From: Gnetum montanum
Taxonomy: Eukaryota; Streptophyta; Gnetopsida; Gnetales; Gnetaceae
Reading direction: 5' to 3'
DNA: 64,000 nt
Assembly (NCBI GenBank): GCA_015680685.1
Contig: MNCI01016615.1
Coordinates: 10,022-74,021 of the forward strand
This document shows, piece by piece, positions 35,470 through 47,000 of the stretch. The notes beneath the pieces were generated by a model, which ran no database searches, was not told the origin of the DNA, and worked only from the letters and a program-made list of their open reading frames with translations. Within the stretch, counting starts at the first letter, position 1; each line of letters opens with the position of its first letter. The position numbers were made by a program, and so were the translations under genes.

Positions 35470-35481
35470 GTCATGGGGGTA
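35469..35481 (+). other. Polypurine tract of element B
   Basis: AGTCATGGGGGTA abuts the 3' LTR; identical to element C. Confidence 0.7.
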
Positions 35482-36348
35482 TGATGAACCACATTTATGT
35501 TGGCCCCGACATTAGGTACATGATATCAGAGCCACAACATCACATACATTACATCCAGTTCTTGATGTGATGTCACATAAGTAACATCGAAGCATCTACC
35601 TTGGGTCTATAAATACCACTCGTGGGATTTAGTTTTGAGCCAATTTTGTGTTCTTTCTTAGCTAGAGTAGCGAAGCTCTTACCATTTCTATTCCTCAAAG
35701 TTAAAATATTTTTTGATTACCCATGAAAGGAGTCAAAGTATGTATAGTTCTTTATTTAAGCACTGATGCACCTAAGTGTAGTAGTATGATGGGAATAAAA
35801 TGAACTCTTTTGACAATCCTTACATCATTGAGAATAGCTTAATATTTTCTTTATTGCATTTTACTTTCATGCTCTTTATTTTAATGCATTTGAGTTAAGT
35901 AATTTATTTTCAGTAGTTAATGAACACAAGCATGACCACATTGAAGATTCATATAGTACTTGGTGACCTAGCAACACTTAATGTTTGGTATCCTAGCAAT
36001 ACTATATGTGTTTAGGATGTGTCTAGAAAAGTGGGAAGGTTATTTGTATTAGGCTACATAGGTAGTAAATGAATTATATTTTAAATTACTTCACCTTTCA
36101 TTCTTGTTGTAGGCAATCAAACTCATAAAATATAAATTAAGCAAAATCATATGCCTCAGTTACACTTAAATCATACCCTAAGATCTCACAAGTGTAATTG
36201 GGAAGACAACGAATGTTCTCAATGTCCATTTTACTTCCTAAAAGAGCTAGTGCATTAGATAACTATAGGCCCATGGAATTTAACTAGATCATGCATAATG
36301 CCTTAATGATTCATATGGTTGGGCATAGGGGTACCTCATCGCTCATCA
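35482..36348 (+). repeat. 3' LTR of element B
   Basis: 867 bp, TGATGAACC...GCTCATCA, TATA ctataaatac near 35,610. Followed by the ctctc duplication (36,349-36,353). Confidence 0.92.
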
Positions 36349-36353
36349 CTCTC

Positions 36354-36724
36354 TGTGAAGCTCCTTGATACCTAACCTTGTAAGAGTTTTGAGTAGCATC
36401 TTGAAACTAGATTAACCAAGTGGAAATACAATGTTCTCCTCCATGTCTTGCCACCACATTTGTTCATCTTTATTAAGGACATAAGTGAAATTTGGTATAA
36501 ACTCATCAGGATGAATATACACCACTCTACTTTCTTATGGTATTCTTGACTTAGAATCATCTCGCCTATGAGAAGAAGAAGATATTTTTGTTAGAAACAA
36601 TTTCTCAGTGTGCTTGTAGTATTGTTTTAATTAATTATTATGATTTAACTTTGTCAGGTTCATTTCAACGATGTTGAATAATTTTCATTAATCCTAGATT
36701 GATAGCACATGGTACTAGCTAAGA
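36354..36724 (-). pseudogene. N-terminal gag of element A
   Basis: The minus strand reads VVYIHPDEFIPNFTYVLNKD and WWQDMEENIVFPLG, matching B gag at 9,893. It is the other side of B's insertion site in A. Stops are frequent. Confidence 0.75.
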
Positions 36725-36744
36725 ATCCTTTGTAATAATGCCAA
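36725..36744 (-). other. Primer-binding site of element A
   Basis: The minus strand reads TGGCATTATTACAAAGGA two bases after the LTR. It differs from the tRNA-Asp site TGGCGCCGTTGCCGGGGA almost only by transitions. Confidence 0.6.
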
Positions 36745-37577
36745 TGATGAGCAGCAAGCTAAACCTATGCCAAACCATATGAATCACTAAAGCGTTCAAG
36801 CATGATCTAGTTGAATTCCATGAATTCCTAGTGCTATCATATACAATATTCAATCTAGAACATGAATCTAATCATGGAATGATCATTGTCTTCCCAACTA
36901 CACTTGTGAGGCTCAATTGTATGGTTAAGTGTAATTGAGGCACATGATTTTTATTTGGTACTAGATTGAGAATAAATTTTTTAACTAGTTCAACTAAATT
37001 AGTTGCTAATTAATAACTAACTATCCTAACATAAACATCTACTCCCACTTTCTGTACACATCTTGAACACATACAACACTACTAGGTGACCAAGAGTTAA
37101 GTGCTACTAAGATTACCAAGTGTTATACATATGCTCAAAGTGGTTGTACTTATGTATACTAGTTTATTTAGCTTAATTAATTACTTAAAATCTTAATCAT
37201 CTGGGCTTAATTAATCACTTAATTAATGAAAAAAAACTATATAAATAAATCATTAAGCTATTCTAAGTGCTACAAGTTTTATCAAAAAGCTTATCTTTAT
37301 TGTCACACATACTACAATGCTTAGGTACAACAATGCTTGAATAAATATTTGTACACTCCTTGACTCCTACTTCAAGCACTTAGAAAATTATTCTATCTCT
37401 TATAGAAACAAACTACAAGAGTTCCACTATCAACTGAAAATATAACTTTCATTAACATGACTAGGGTGTTGTATTTATAGATATACTAAGGTGCCACATT
37501 AATAGGTACACATCAATGTGGAAAACCCTATGTTAATGGGATCCCATCAATAGGGTTGTGTCAATAGCATCCTATCA
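36745..37577 (-). repeat. 5' LTR of element A
   Basis: The plus strand starts TGATGAGCAGC, the reverse of the CTGCTCATCA end of this family; minus TATA ctataaata near 37,470. The outer end is placed at 37,577 by the TATA-to-start distance (about 100 bp, as in C) but could be some 30 bp nearer. Its start region has GGGATCCCATT-type palindromes. Confidence 0.75.
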
Positions 37578-40053
37578 ATGCATACAACCAAAGACTCTTT
37601 ATCAATTGTTGGTTGTTGATCAGTGAAGCACTTTCTGAGAACATCATGTTTAGCAATGGTAGTTTCTAACTTTTGCTTTATCTCCTTATGATGCTTTAAC
37701 TTAGCATCATACAACAAATACCAACTAGTCACATGCTTCTCTAGTTCTAACCTTGGCCTCCTAATAGTCAGCATTGTCAAGTTTACATAATAGAGGTTGG
37801 CAAGCTCCATTTACTCCATCATCTCTTTGATTGTAGCTTCTTAAGATGGATTTATACCCTTTTGTAAATGTTCAGTCCATCAAAGATTGACTGCCAGATG
37901 TTAACTCCTTGTTGGAGCTACTAGAGGACCTCATTCACTTTTTCTTTCACTAGTTGGATATGCTTTTTTTTATTTCTTTTTGAACGCTAACCTAGTTCCT
38001 ATAATGATTCTTAACCCTTTCAAATGTAAGGACCTCATTCTTTAAGGTGGTGATCTTGATTGCATATTTTTGGTGAATAGTAGGAACCTCCTCCATTAAG
38101 AGATTGTAATTTTCTACTGGCAACCTCCTCAAGTCCAACATTAACTAAACAAGATTATCCTATTATTGTCTTATATATTCAAAAATCTATCCTTTTTGGA
38201 GCTCAACACTACATAGGTGATAGTTGTCCTTAATCAGAACTACATTCTTCTTACATAACTCTCATAAGTCCTTCTTAGTGTTATTGCTTCTGTTATGAAC
38301 TCATTAAAGATCATGATCTCCTTGGCATTCTTAACCACTTGAAGTTTTTTCTAAAGCTATAGAAAAGCTTTATCTCTTATTACAACCTAGTCGAGAACTA
38401 TGGGATCAGCAAGGCAAGCTCATAATTCTATAACTTCAATATCCAAGTGCTTATTTTTAACTATGGTTACCTCAAGTTGGGCATTGGCAATGAGGTATTT
38501 GCCCTTAGCCTCCAATAGCACTGACTAGGTTGCAGTGATGTCATCTAAAAGGTCAAATACCTCTAGAATTGGTTTCCTGATCTCCACCACTTGTTCAAAT
38601 AAATATTTATGCTAGGCTACACTAAGGCTCCCACTTGCTACTCCTAGGCAAGTTTTCACATCTTTGAGTGTAGCAATATCTAGCATAGATGTTGTAAGAA
38701 TGTTGAGTGCTTTCCCCACTCAATCAACTACCACCTTGATCATTGTTTCCTACCCATGGTGTTGCATCACCATGATAGTTGTCCCATCACCTTTCTCCAA
38801 TTGTAGCAAGAAGGTAGCAGTGTTTCTATAGATTTCTGAAAATTTCTATTATCTTGGAATGGACATCGTTATTGCTTGGGCACTAGGATTCAAGTGCCCA
38901 GGAAACTACATTCATTGAGTAGAAAATGTTGGCATCATGTTCTTCAACCAACTGATGGTATGAGTGACCTCACTTAAGTGACTTATGATTGATTAGTAGA
39001 CAAATGGATTCCCACTCAATCCTACATGTTGCTACCATAGGAGTTGCTCATGGAGTTTTTGCATGCATTTCATGGTAGCACAAGCCTCCGATGTTATCTC
39101 ATAAGTGGATCATGGTGGTGGATGCTCCTCTTCTTGAGTCTTGGCAAAAACTCTATCTTTCATCATTTCTACCTAAGAGGCAATAAGAGCATGTCAAAGG
39201 ATGTCATTGGAATAGCAAGCTATTCCTTCTCTTTGCATAATTTTTAAATAATGCACGAGAAGGGAAGTGCCTTTCTCACACACTTATTTTCCTTCAAGAA
39301 CTTCTCCATCTCAAGATAGATTAGTTGTGGGAAACTGACAAGAAATTTTCCACTCATAGAGGTGCATGGACAAGTAGAGAAGGTTTTCACCTTACTTGGC
39401 CTCATTGTTGAATTGAAATGGTAGGCCATGATATTAAATTATGCTTGCTTTGTAGTTGTGAGTGCATTGTATTCCTTGTAGTCAAACTTATAGCACTACT
39501 ACATCCACTCCTTCTTTACCTCTAGGTCTACTTATGTTAATATTTCTACCAAGGTTGCCCTAGTTTTCAAAAACCCAAGGACCTAAGAGATGGCCTCCAT
39601 TAAGTAGAACACACTAATGTCCTTGATTTTCATAGTGGCATCAGCCTACCTATTGTTCTAGAAGAGATATGTTTCTTCCATATACCATTCCCACTGGAGG
39701 TAAGAATAGGCCACTTGGGAGAAATCTACAACTAAGTTCTAACTTCTTCTGGAGCGAAGTCCAAGAAGGTACCAAAGTTTAGCTCTTGGAAAACCAAACA
39801 TTGCATATTCTTAGCCTTGATTTGCCTAAGGCAAACATCCATCAAAGTGACCTTAAGGTTTGGCCTTGGTCTCAATGGAATTGCTTTGTTTCAACTTTGA
39901 GAATCTATCAAATAAATTCCACTTTGGGCTACTCCTGAAGAGGTCCCATTGCATGCATTTCAACTACTTATTTCTAGGGTTCTTTTGACTATTAGCCCCT
40001 TCAAGTTCTAGATCACTTATCCCTTGGTTGGAACAGTCCCATCTCCTATCCAT
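37578..40053 (-). pseudogene. ORF3 of element A2 (unrecognised protein, degenerate)
   Basis: Minus-strand reading frame downstream of pol, in the position of the Athila env-like gene. From an ATG at 40,053 (MDRRWDCSNQ) one frame holds for more than 260 codons, with stops mostly explicable by C-to-T, through MAYHFNSTMRPSKVKTFSTC and KFLKENKCVRKALPFSCII (39,429-39,244). Later pieces are in other frames: a Lys/Glu-rich coiled-coil-like C-terminal half, e.g. 37,810-37,547 with HHKEIKQKLETTIAKHDVL. I see no signal peptide or clear membrane segment, so env function is not supported. The middle loosely resembles the plant transposon-protein domain found in many plant repeat ORFs. It runs into the LTR of A, which seems to have inserted in it. 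Confidence 0.5.
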
Positions 40054-40059
40054 GTTTGT

Positions 40060-40600
40060 CCCTTATCTGTAATCACAACATGACCAAAGATTAGCATTTG
40101 GTCTATAACTTAACATTTTTGATACCTTGCCTCTTTGGATTAGTTACACTTGGCTAAGTTGTGACCATGGTAGATTTGATTATTTTAATATTATTTTATT
40201 ATTATTTCATTTAGATGGCTACCATAGTTCACTAGAAACGTTTAACTCTCATGAATTAGTGATTTTAACATTATTTTATTAGTTAAACCTTGTTAGAGTT
40301 AGAAAAAATTTAAAAAACAATTCATCAAAAGTGGCCTCCATGATGTAGAGCTCATCTCCAGTAGTTGTAGGATTGAAGAACAAGGTTAATCGGACAAGCA
40401 TTTTATGAGATATGGGCTCTAAAAGGTTCTAGGCTCTAAAAATAGCAAAAAATCCACTCTCATTTTGAAGCAAATGGGAAAAAATTCACTAAATTGCTAC
40501 ACCTATATATAGACATTTTGCACTACATCGATGGGCTCCCATCGATGGGTTCATGTCGATGCAGTGAATTGCCTTGATGAAGTCCCATCAACGCAATTGA
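40060..40600 (-). promoter_or_regulatory. Internal promoter region upstream of ORF3 (A2)
   Basis: A minus-strand TATA (tctatatatagg, about 40,503-40,514) is preceded by a palindromic cluster (40,525-40,590, including CCCATCGATGGG-like repeats), resembling the upstream part of the family LTRs (C 790-850, A 37,490-37,577). Between TATA and ORF3 lie about 450 bp of AT-rich leader and a possible 59-bp GT..AG interval (40,067-40,125). Confidence 0.45.
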
Positions 40601-41073
40601 AGAACAAAATTTTTACCTTTAAAAACTAAGTTAAAATAAGAAGTTTTTGCATAAAATTAGAGTCTAGAGGAAGCTAGAAAAGCCCAAAACATGATGAAAT
40701 TCATGAAGAGGGCTAAATAATTCACAAAAAATGAGATTTTATGTGGAGAAAGTGAATGAAGATGTGCACAACTAGATGTAACCGATGTGGAGCACAAAAA
40801 AATTGAATGAAAAAATGCCTAAGGGATGAGGAACTTAACCAATCCAACTAAGGAGTATGCAAGTGGATTCTCCCCATAATAGGCTTATGCCTTTAATGCC
40901 ATTTCATGCCCTCAAACCAAGGAGTTCATGGGCCCCATGGAGGATTAATGGTTATGGTTAGTTAAGGACCAAATCACCAAAGAAACTATAGAATAACTTT
41001 AAGCATATCAAACTAAGACATTGAAATAAACATGAGAAAAGGTAGTGAGGTGAGTTAATGGAAAGCATAGGTA

Positions 41074-41107
<34 letters not shown>

Positions 41108-42266
41108 AAAATGGAGTCTTGTATCATGGTCACATGAAGTCCCTTGTGGATTTCATGGTTAAGATGACCTAATAACATCCATGCTTAATCCAAATTAAAT
41201 CCAACCACTTTCAGTGACTTCACATTAACACTCATAGATTAGTACATCCCCCAGGGCACAAAAATATCCCCAAAGATGAATCACCATTCCTAAAGAGAAG
41301 AAAAGAGAAGTAGAAAGTGAGATGAGCCTTAGTTAGAGGGGACCTTTAGGCATGGGTAACATGTCTTTCTAGTCCCATAACTAGTGCTTGTAGCCTATTA
41401 TTTTCTCTAATGGATGTGCTTTGAATTCCCATTATTGTTTTTGATTACTTCCTTATGAATTTTTAGATGGAAACCATACCATGCAAAAACTTTTCTTCCT
41501 ATTATTATTTAATAGCGAAATGGTGAGAAATCCATGGAAACACTCAGGCACCTAAGAGGGTAGGTAAGTACAACAAGTTTCAAGTCCCCTTGAAGTCACA
41601 CTCTTGTCTATCCACTTAATCCTTCTTGAGTTTGAAAACTACCAAGGTCACAAGTTCATTAAAAGTTTCATTTAGGAAGGAACCTCATACTTCTAAAATA
41701 AAGGGAACACCATAGAGTTACATGGATTAGTGAATGATGTGGACTCACTACCTATTATCATGAAAAGAAACCATGTCTCAGTTATCAACATCAAAATTCA
41801 AGGATAGAATTCAAACATTAGTAAGAAAATAACATTATAGTACAAACCACCATCAATTAACAGCTATAGTTACACTAAGTCCTGGTGGAAATAAAGGAAA
41901 ACATAAGAAAAATTTCAAATAAAATAAAGTAAAATATAGAATAAATTGTATAATATTTAAAAAAGAGGAAATGTACTAAAAATGGTGTAAAATACAAACT
42001 TTGAAAAATAGAAAAAACAAAAAATTGAGGAGCCACTATGTTTGATTCAGCATGGATGGCCATCTCCCCCATGACTGTGTTGGAAGAGGAGATCCAAAAA
42101 ATTGAGTGCATTTGTCCATATGTTAAGGTGTTGTGGTCATTAGCTCTTTTAGTTTCTCAAAAAGGTTTTATTTGTTGCATGTTGAGTAGTAGCTTCTTAT
42201 TTGGACTTTTAGGTTTGTAAATTGACATGGCCTCCAAATGAAACATTTCGTAGATAATGTAAGACT
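40600..42266 (-). other. 3' spacer of element A2
   Basis: Non-coding. It aligns with A 1,868-2,900 and B 33,390-34,900. It contains a (GA)n run at about 41,079-41,106, the conserved block at 41,332-41,397 and the internal purine tract at 42,052-42,076. The last 190 bp (42,080-42,266) encode the end of integrase. Confidence 0.65.
41332..41397 (-). other. Highly conserved block in the 3' spacer (A2)
   Basis: Identical over about 65 bp to A 2,024-2,089. Confidence 0.6.
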
Positions 42267-43991
42267 TGTAGCGACCGAAAACGTCGATGGCTGGAAGAAC
42301 ACCGGCGGTCGACAGGCATGACAGTTCCAACCCCATATCAGTGGGAGGGCTGTGTTGGGTGTATGCGGACACAGGGTGCCCTGAATGGTCTGATCGATCA
42401 GATAGGGACTTATATTGACATCAATATATCCTTTTGCAACGTAAATAATGTGAAATGCGAGGTAATGCTTGAAAATAAATGAAACAGGAGAGGAATTGAA
42501 AAAGGATGCGATAGTAATATAAAGTAATGCTTAAAGGTGAATAAAACAGAAAATGATGCAAAACGAGACAGCAAGCAAGAGATATAGTAAAGTGTGGTTA
42601 GAAACATGCACCACTCCGAAGCTACAAAATCGCTCAGTTAGGGTGGATACAATCAGTTGCACAGCATGACGAAGTGCAGAAATCTCGAGGGTAACCAAGG
42701 CTTGCCGAGAAAAAAGAGCTATGCACTTGGATGCAGTCTCATGTACAAATAATGCAGGGTTCTACCAAGGTGGTAGAATGAAGACAGGGACCTCACGCCA
42801 GCCAAGAGAGACTCGCTGTTTACAGTGTTAGACAAATGACTTTGATATTACAATGCTGGAGAGAGGGGAAATCTTTGTTTCAGAATTTCAAAGTTCCCAC
42901 CACCTGGAAGCTGTTTTCTATAAGAAAGATGCGAACTCTTTTGAAATTGCCAAATTTTAAAAATTCTGGACCCTTTGCATGCTGTTTGTTGGGGTATTTA
43001 TAGGACCGAGGGTGTGCAAAAGGGATGGTTTGAATGTTACGTGCCTCAGGCTTTTGTTGTCTTGCTAGCGCCACTTGTGTCATTTGTGACCATTGGACCT
43101 ACAAGACCATTGCGATGCAAATTTTTATGCAATAACTACAATCCTACTATGCTATAATTACACCGTCAGCGTCTGGAGACGTGTGCCAACGGTCCGATTA
43201 GGTGGAGTGCATTGATGTCACACAACCACCTGTATGCCTTGTTGTACTTTGTGACGTAGCATGCTTGGCGTAGGGTAGCACTTTGTTGTGCATTGTGCTA
43301 TATGTCACATGCTTGCTATACTATGCTATGCTATGTAGTGTAGCATAGCGTATCAACTTTCCTTAGTCATGAAATCTTTGCTGATTTGCAAACCTTGTCT
43401 CCTACAATGTAAGTCTTGCAAACTTTGTTGACTCCACCTTTCGAACTACCTTCTGTCTCTTTCGCAGGATTGCTACGCCTTTCTGTGCCATGTAGCTCAA
43501 TGTAGCATAGTAGCAGACATGGTCCATCGCTTTCTGATGGAAAGGGACATCACTGTAGAACTTGAAATTGGGCAAGGGGAGTGGGTAGTAAAGTCGTTTC
43601 CATGCTACGCTGTGTGATGTCGCGTAGCGTAGCACTTCATTCCGCCATCATCTTCTGAAGTTTGCTATGCTACATAGCGTAGTAGGCTTCGTGACTTAGA
43701 AAACTTGCTAAACTATTTCCTGCACATCCAGAATGCTGCTGCCAATTCTACACACTGTTTCTGAGCAAGCTGCTGATTCTGCACACTGTTTCTAAGCAAG
43801 CTGCTAGATGTTTAGGCTACTTTGGTGGGTGAGAAGGATGGCACAGAACCTGTCCATGCTTAAAGTAGAAAATTTGCCGAACTGGCTAGCCTGGACTCAG
43901 AACGTTCTCCTCCCGATGAACTGCCATAGTGTTGCGTAGACTGTAAGAGCTTGGTGAAGCAAGGATAACCCTGCATTTTTAGGGTGTTTCA
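42267..43991 (-). repeat. 3' LTR of element E
   Basis: 1,725 bp, TGTAGCGACC...GTGTTTCA. Minus TATA at 42,994-43,003. The outer half carries hairpin-forming GCTATGCTA/TAGCATAGC runs at 43,316-43,350, 43,480-43,510 and 43,600-43,690, often followed by GACTTAGAAAACTTGC. Confidence 0.93.
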
Positions 43992-44005
43992 TTGGCCCCT
44001 CTTTG
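43992..44005 (-). other. Polypurine tract of element E
   Basis: Minus strand CAAAGAGGGGCCAA against the 3' LTR, identical to D. Confidence 0.85.
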
Positions 44006-44970
44006 TTGACGTCTGGAGAATAGGCTCGATGGACATCGGCAAAGAATATGAAACACCTCAGTAGGTGAAATGCTAAGGTTGCCACTTGGTGAGTGCTGAG
44101 ACATCTCTTGGCCACGCTTGAGAGTGTTGCATTGGTTTTGTGGAGGTTAAGGCAGAGAGCAAAGATGATGTTTAGCCGAGTCCATCGTCGGAGTGCTCTA
44201 AGGGGCTCGTTTGCGTTTTCATCTTTGACTAGCGATGTTCTTCAACCTCTTGTAGGTAGGTTTCCCCTCTGTAGGATGAGTTGCATTACATCCATGGAGG
44301 GTTCTAATTTGCCTACAGAAACCATCCACATGATGAGCTATGTTATGCACGTGCTAGAGTTTGCACTCTCAAATAGCCATGTTAGTCGAGGCACTTACTT
44401 CACGATGCGGTAGCGTTTGTTGCTGTAGCAAGATGTGTCTGTGAGGAGAAGGTCTTACTGGCTGCTAGCATTGTTGTTACTCTTGGGCACTATTTCTGGT
44501 GTGAGATGCCCAAAGTAGGGAGGCTAGCAGTGGCCCTGGTAATGTCGGCGTAGAGGAGCTGGGTGCGGATGCCCTAGAATCCTTGCGAGGGGTTTGCATT
44601 CCTAGTTCAACAATGGGATTAGTTGCCACATAGCTAATGTCATGCAAGCCCAAGCATTGGCAGGGAGTTGAAGTGACAATATTGTGGCTGGGCCATAATA
44701 TTGCAGGAACCCCAGATGTAGGAGCTAACCCAAGAACTACCGTTAAGGTGATGGGCCATGGCGACGGTAGGTTTGGAGGGTTAGCGTGAAGCCATACGAC
44801 ATCTTTGAAGAGTTAGCATGATGGCAAGGATGGCAGCATCACATATGTTTCGGACTGTATTCTCAATGTGTCATGGACGGCATTCCAGACCTACAATGTC
44901 CCACCCACTTGTTAGCATCGCGCCCACTCGTTCGGTGTGTATCTAGTGCTGGTGCATGTTGGGGATGTGA
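44006..44970 (-). other. 3' untranslated region of element E
   Basis: No conserved coding frame. Shorter than in D (about 0.97 against 1.56 kb). Nothing else recognised. Confidence 0.5.
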
Positions 44971-45250
44971 TGCGAACCCATTTTAAGGTCTTGGTAGACT
45001 GTGTGCTGGTTTAAGGTCCCAATGGACCACTATGCTAGTTTAAGGTCCCAGCAGACCGTACATGCCAGTTTTACATTGTAGCAGATGTGCAATGCCAGTT
45101 TATATTCATAGTGGACTAATAGTGCTAGTTTTACGTTGTGGCAGATGCTGCTCGATGCTACTAGTTTATCATCATTGTGGATGCTGCCTAGTGCAACTGC
45201 CAGTTTATCATCATAGTGAACGGTGCTTATTGTTGCCGTTGCACTTCAGA
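44970..45250 (-). repeat. 30-bp repeat array, 3' side of pol (E)
   Basis: Seven or eight units such as TGCTAGTTTAAGGTCCCAGC followed by AGACC. They follow the integrase tail, and the integrase frame can be read some way into them as a xxKLAxx repeat. Confidence 0.8.
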
Positions 45251-46430
45251 TGTAGTACGGCTTGAGGTACTTGTGGTTCACCAAGTTGGCAAACTCGTTG
45301 TCATCCATGTCCACCAGTTTGAAGGCTTCATTTCTGAAGGCTTTAGTGACCACGTAAGGACCTTCCCAATTCACTGATAATTTGCTCACGTGCTCTTAGA
45401 TGACCTTGAGGATGAGGTCTCCCTTATTCACTAGCCTTCAATGCAGTTCTTCATGGTGCCTCTGCTATTGTTTTTTTTTATAGTGCTCGATTCATCTCAG
45501 CGTTTTCACGCGTTCCTCCTCCACTGAGTCGAGGTCGATGGTTAGTGATTCGTTGTTCTGGGCTTCGCTCACGATGTCGGATAGGATCATCTGAAGTGAG
45601 GGTACCTACAACTCAATAGGAACTACAGCTTTAGATCCATAAACAAGACTGTAAGGGATCTTACTCGTTGCAATTCTGCAAGTCGTTTGGTAGGCCCAAA
45701 GGACGTAGAGTATTTACTCATGCCATCGCCTCTTACTGTTGTTAAGCATCTGCTTCAGCAAGCTAATGATGGACTTATTTGTAGCCTCCACCTGCCTGTT
45801 CACCTACGGATAATAAGGGGAAAAAATGATTGTTTAATGCCTAGGTTGCTACAGAAGGTTCAGGTTTCTGTACTACTAAACTGTGGGCCATTTTCGATCA
45901 CAATAGTCATCGAAAGCCCAAACCTAGTTACTATGTTATCAAGGATGAAATGGCAGAATTGTTGGGACGTTGTTTTCCTCAGGGGAATAGCCTCCATCCA
46001 CTTGGTAAAGTACTTTGTGACAGTGATAATGAAGCTATGCCCTGCGGAGGACTTAGGCATGATAGGCCCTATGAGGTCTAGTTCCCATCGTTGGAAGGGC
46101 CATGTGATTTACATTGGGTGCAGGTCTATAGGTGCTATGTGTATGAGATTTGCATATCTCTGGCATGTGTCACACATCTTGACTTTCGATAGACATGTAA
46201 GGCCAATAGTACCCCAGGCATCTGATGTTCACCACCATAGCCCTGGGTGCTATGTGTCCACTGCACAACCCTTCATGAACCTCATTAACTACCTTTTGTG
46301 CCTGCTTGCCACCCACACATGCCAGCAATATCCCATCGTAGGATTTTTGGCACAAGGCATCATTTCCCATGAGCAAGGATTGCTGAGCACACTTGTGAAT
46401 TGCATCTCTTTGAGCTGAGTCAATCCACCT
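45250..46430 (-). pseudogene. Integrase of element E (degenerate)
   Basis: Zinc-binding region HEGLCSGHIAPRAMVVNIRC, then YYWPYMSIESQDVCDTCQRY (46,376-46,150) with complete H-H-C-C. Core LDLIGPIMPKSSAGHSFIIT, FTKWMEAIPLRKTTSQQF and TIVIENGPQFSS (46,060-45,860); the second catalytic Asp is Glu. Tail GPYVVTKAFRNEAFKLVDMD and FANLVNHKYLKPYY ends near 45,250. A 243-codon plus-strand frame over this region is its shadow. Confidence 0.87.
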
Positions 46431-47000
46431 AGGGGTTTGCCATGCTATAAATAAGCTTTAATGTTATCGTACCACTCTGGGGTATCCGCAGCATCGACAG
46501 AGGCCACATGTTCCACCTAAGTGATGAGCTCGATACATTCTATGATTGCGGTTGGCAAGTTTTCCAAGGAATGTGAGGGTAGCTAGGGCATCTGTTATGG
46601 TGTTCTCATTATGTGGCACGTGTTGCACATCAGTGGTTGCAAATTACTTGAGTAGGATTTTTTCTAGGTTGCAGTAGGGTTGTAGGTGCATAGCCTTACA
46701 GGCATAGACTTCGATGATCTGATTCACGGCTAGTTGTGAATCTCCTCAAATTGCCAGATGTTGTATATGTAGTACTTGGGCAATTAAGAGGCCTCTGAGT
46801 AGCCCCTCATATTCTACCATGTTGTTGGTGTAAGGGAATGCAAAATGATAAGGGGATGGGTGCACTTCCCCATAAGGGAATGTGGTCGTGGTAGCAGTGC
46901 TACTTCCTATCACGGTTGAGGTGTTGTCGAAATGTCAGGTAGCCTTGAAATGCGACGGGACAATGGCGACATTGCTAACGTATTCATCTGGGAATTCTGG
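46430..47000 (-). pseudogene. Second (archaeal-type) RNase H of element E
   Basis: HFAFPYTNNMVEYEGLLRGL, IQHLAI, GDSQLAVNQIIEVYACKAMH and HVPHNENTITDALATL are readable between about 46,890 and 46,560. This is the extra RNase H that defines Tat elements. The FDGAS start is near 46,940. Confidence 0.85.

Larger units (their letters stand above)
8786..36348 (+). mobile_element. Element B, complete Athila-like element containing D
   Basis: Both LTRs, PBS, gag, protease, RT, RNase H, integrase, spacer and PPT are present in plus order, flanked by a perfect 5-bp duplication inside the gag of A. Element D (14,322-32,066) interrupts it between RNase H and integrase. Without D it is about 9.8 kb. Every gene is broken by stops. 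Confidence 0.9.

Noticed and set aside
41079-41106. (GA)n run
   Set aside because: Simple microsatellite in the A2 spacer; nothing further to say.
45687-46418. 243-codon plus-strand open frame, the longest in the window
   Set aside because: It lies exactly over the minus-strand integrase of E and has no recognisable domain. It is an antisense shadow, unlike the 49.6-54.0 kb gene, which covers no pol domain and is conserved in D.
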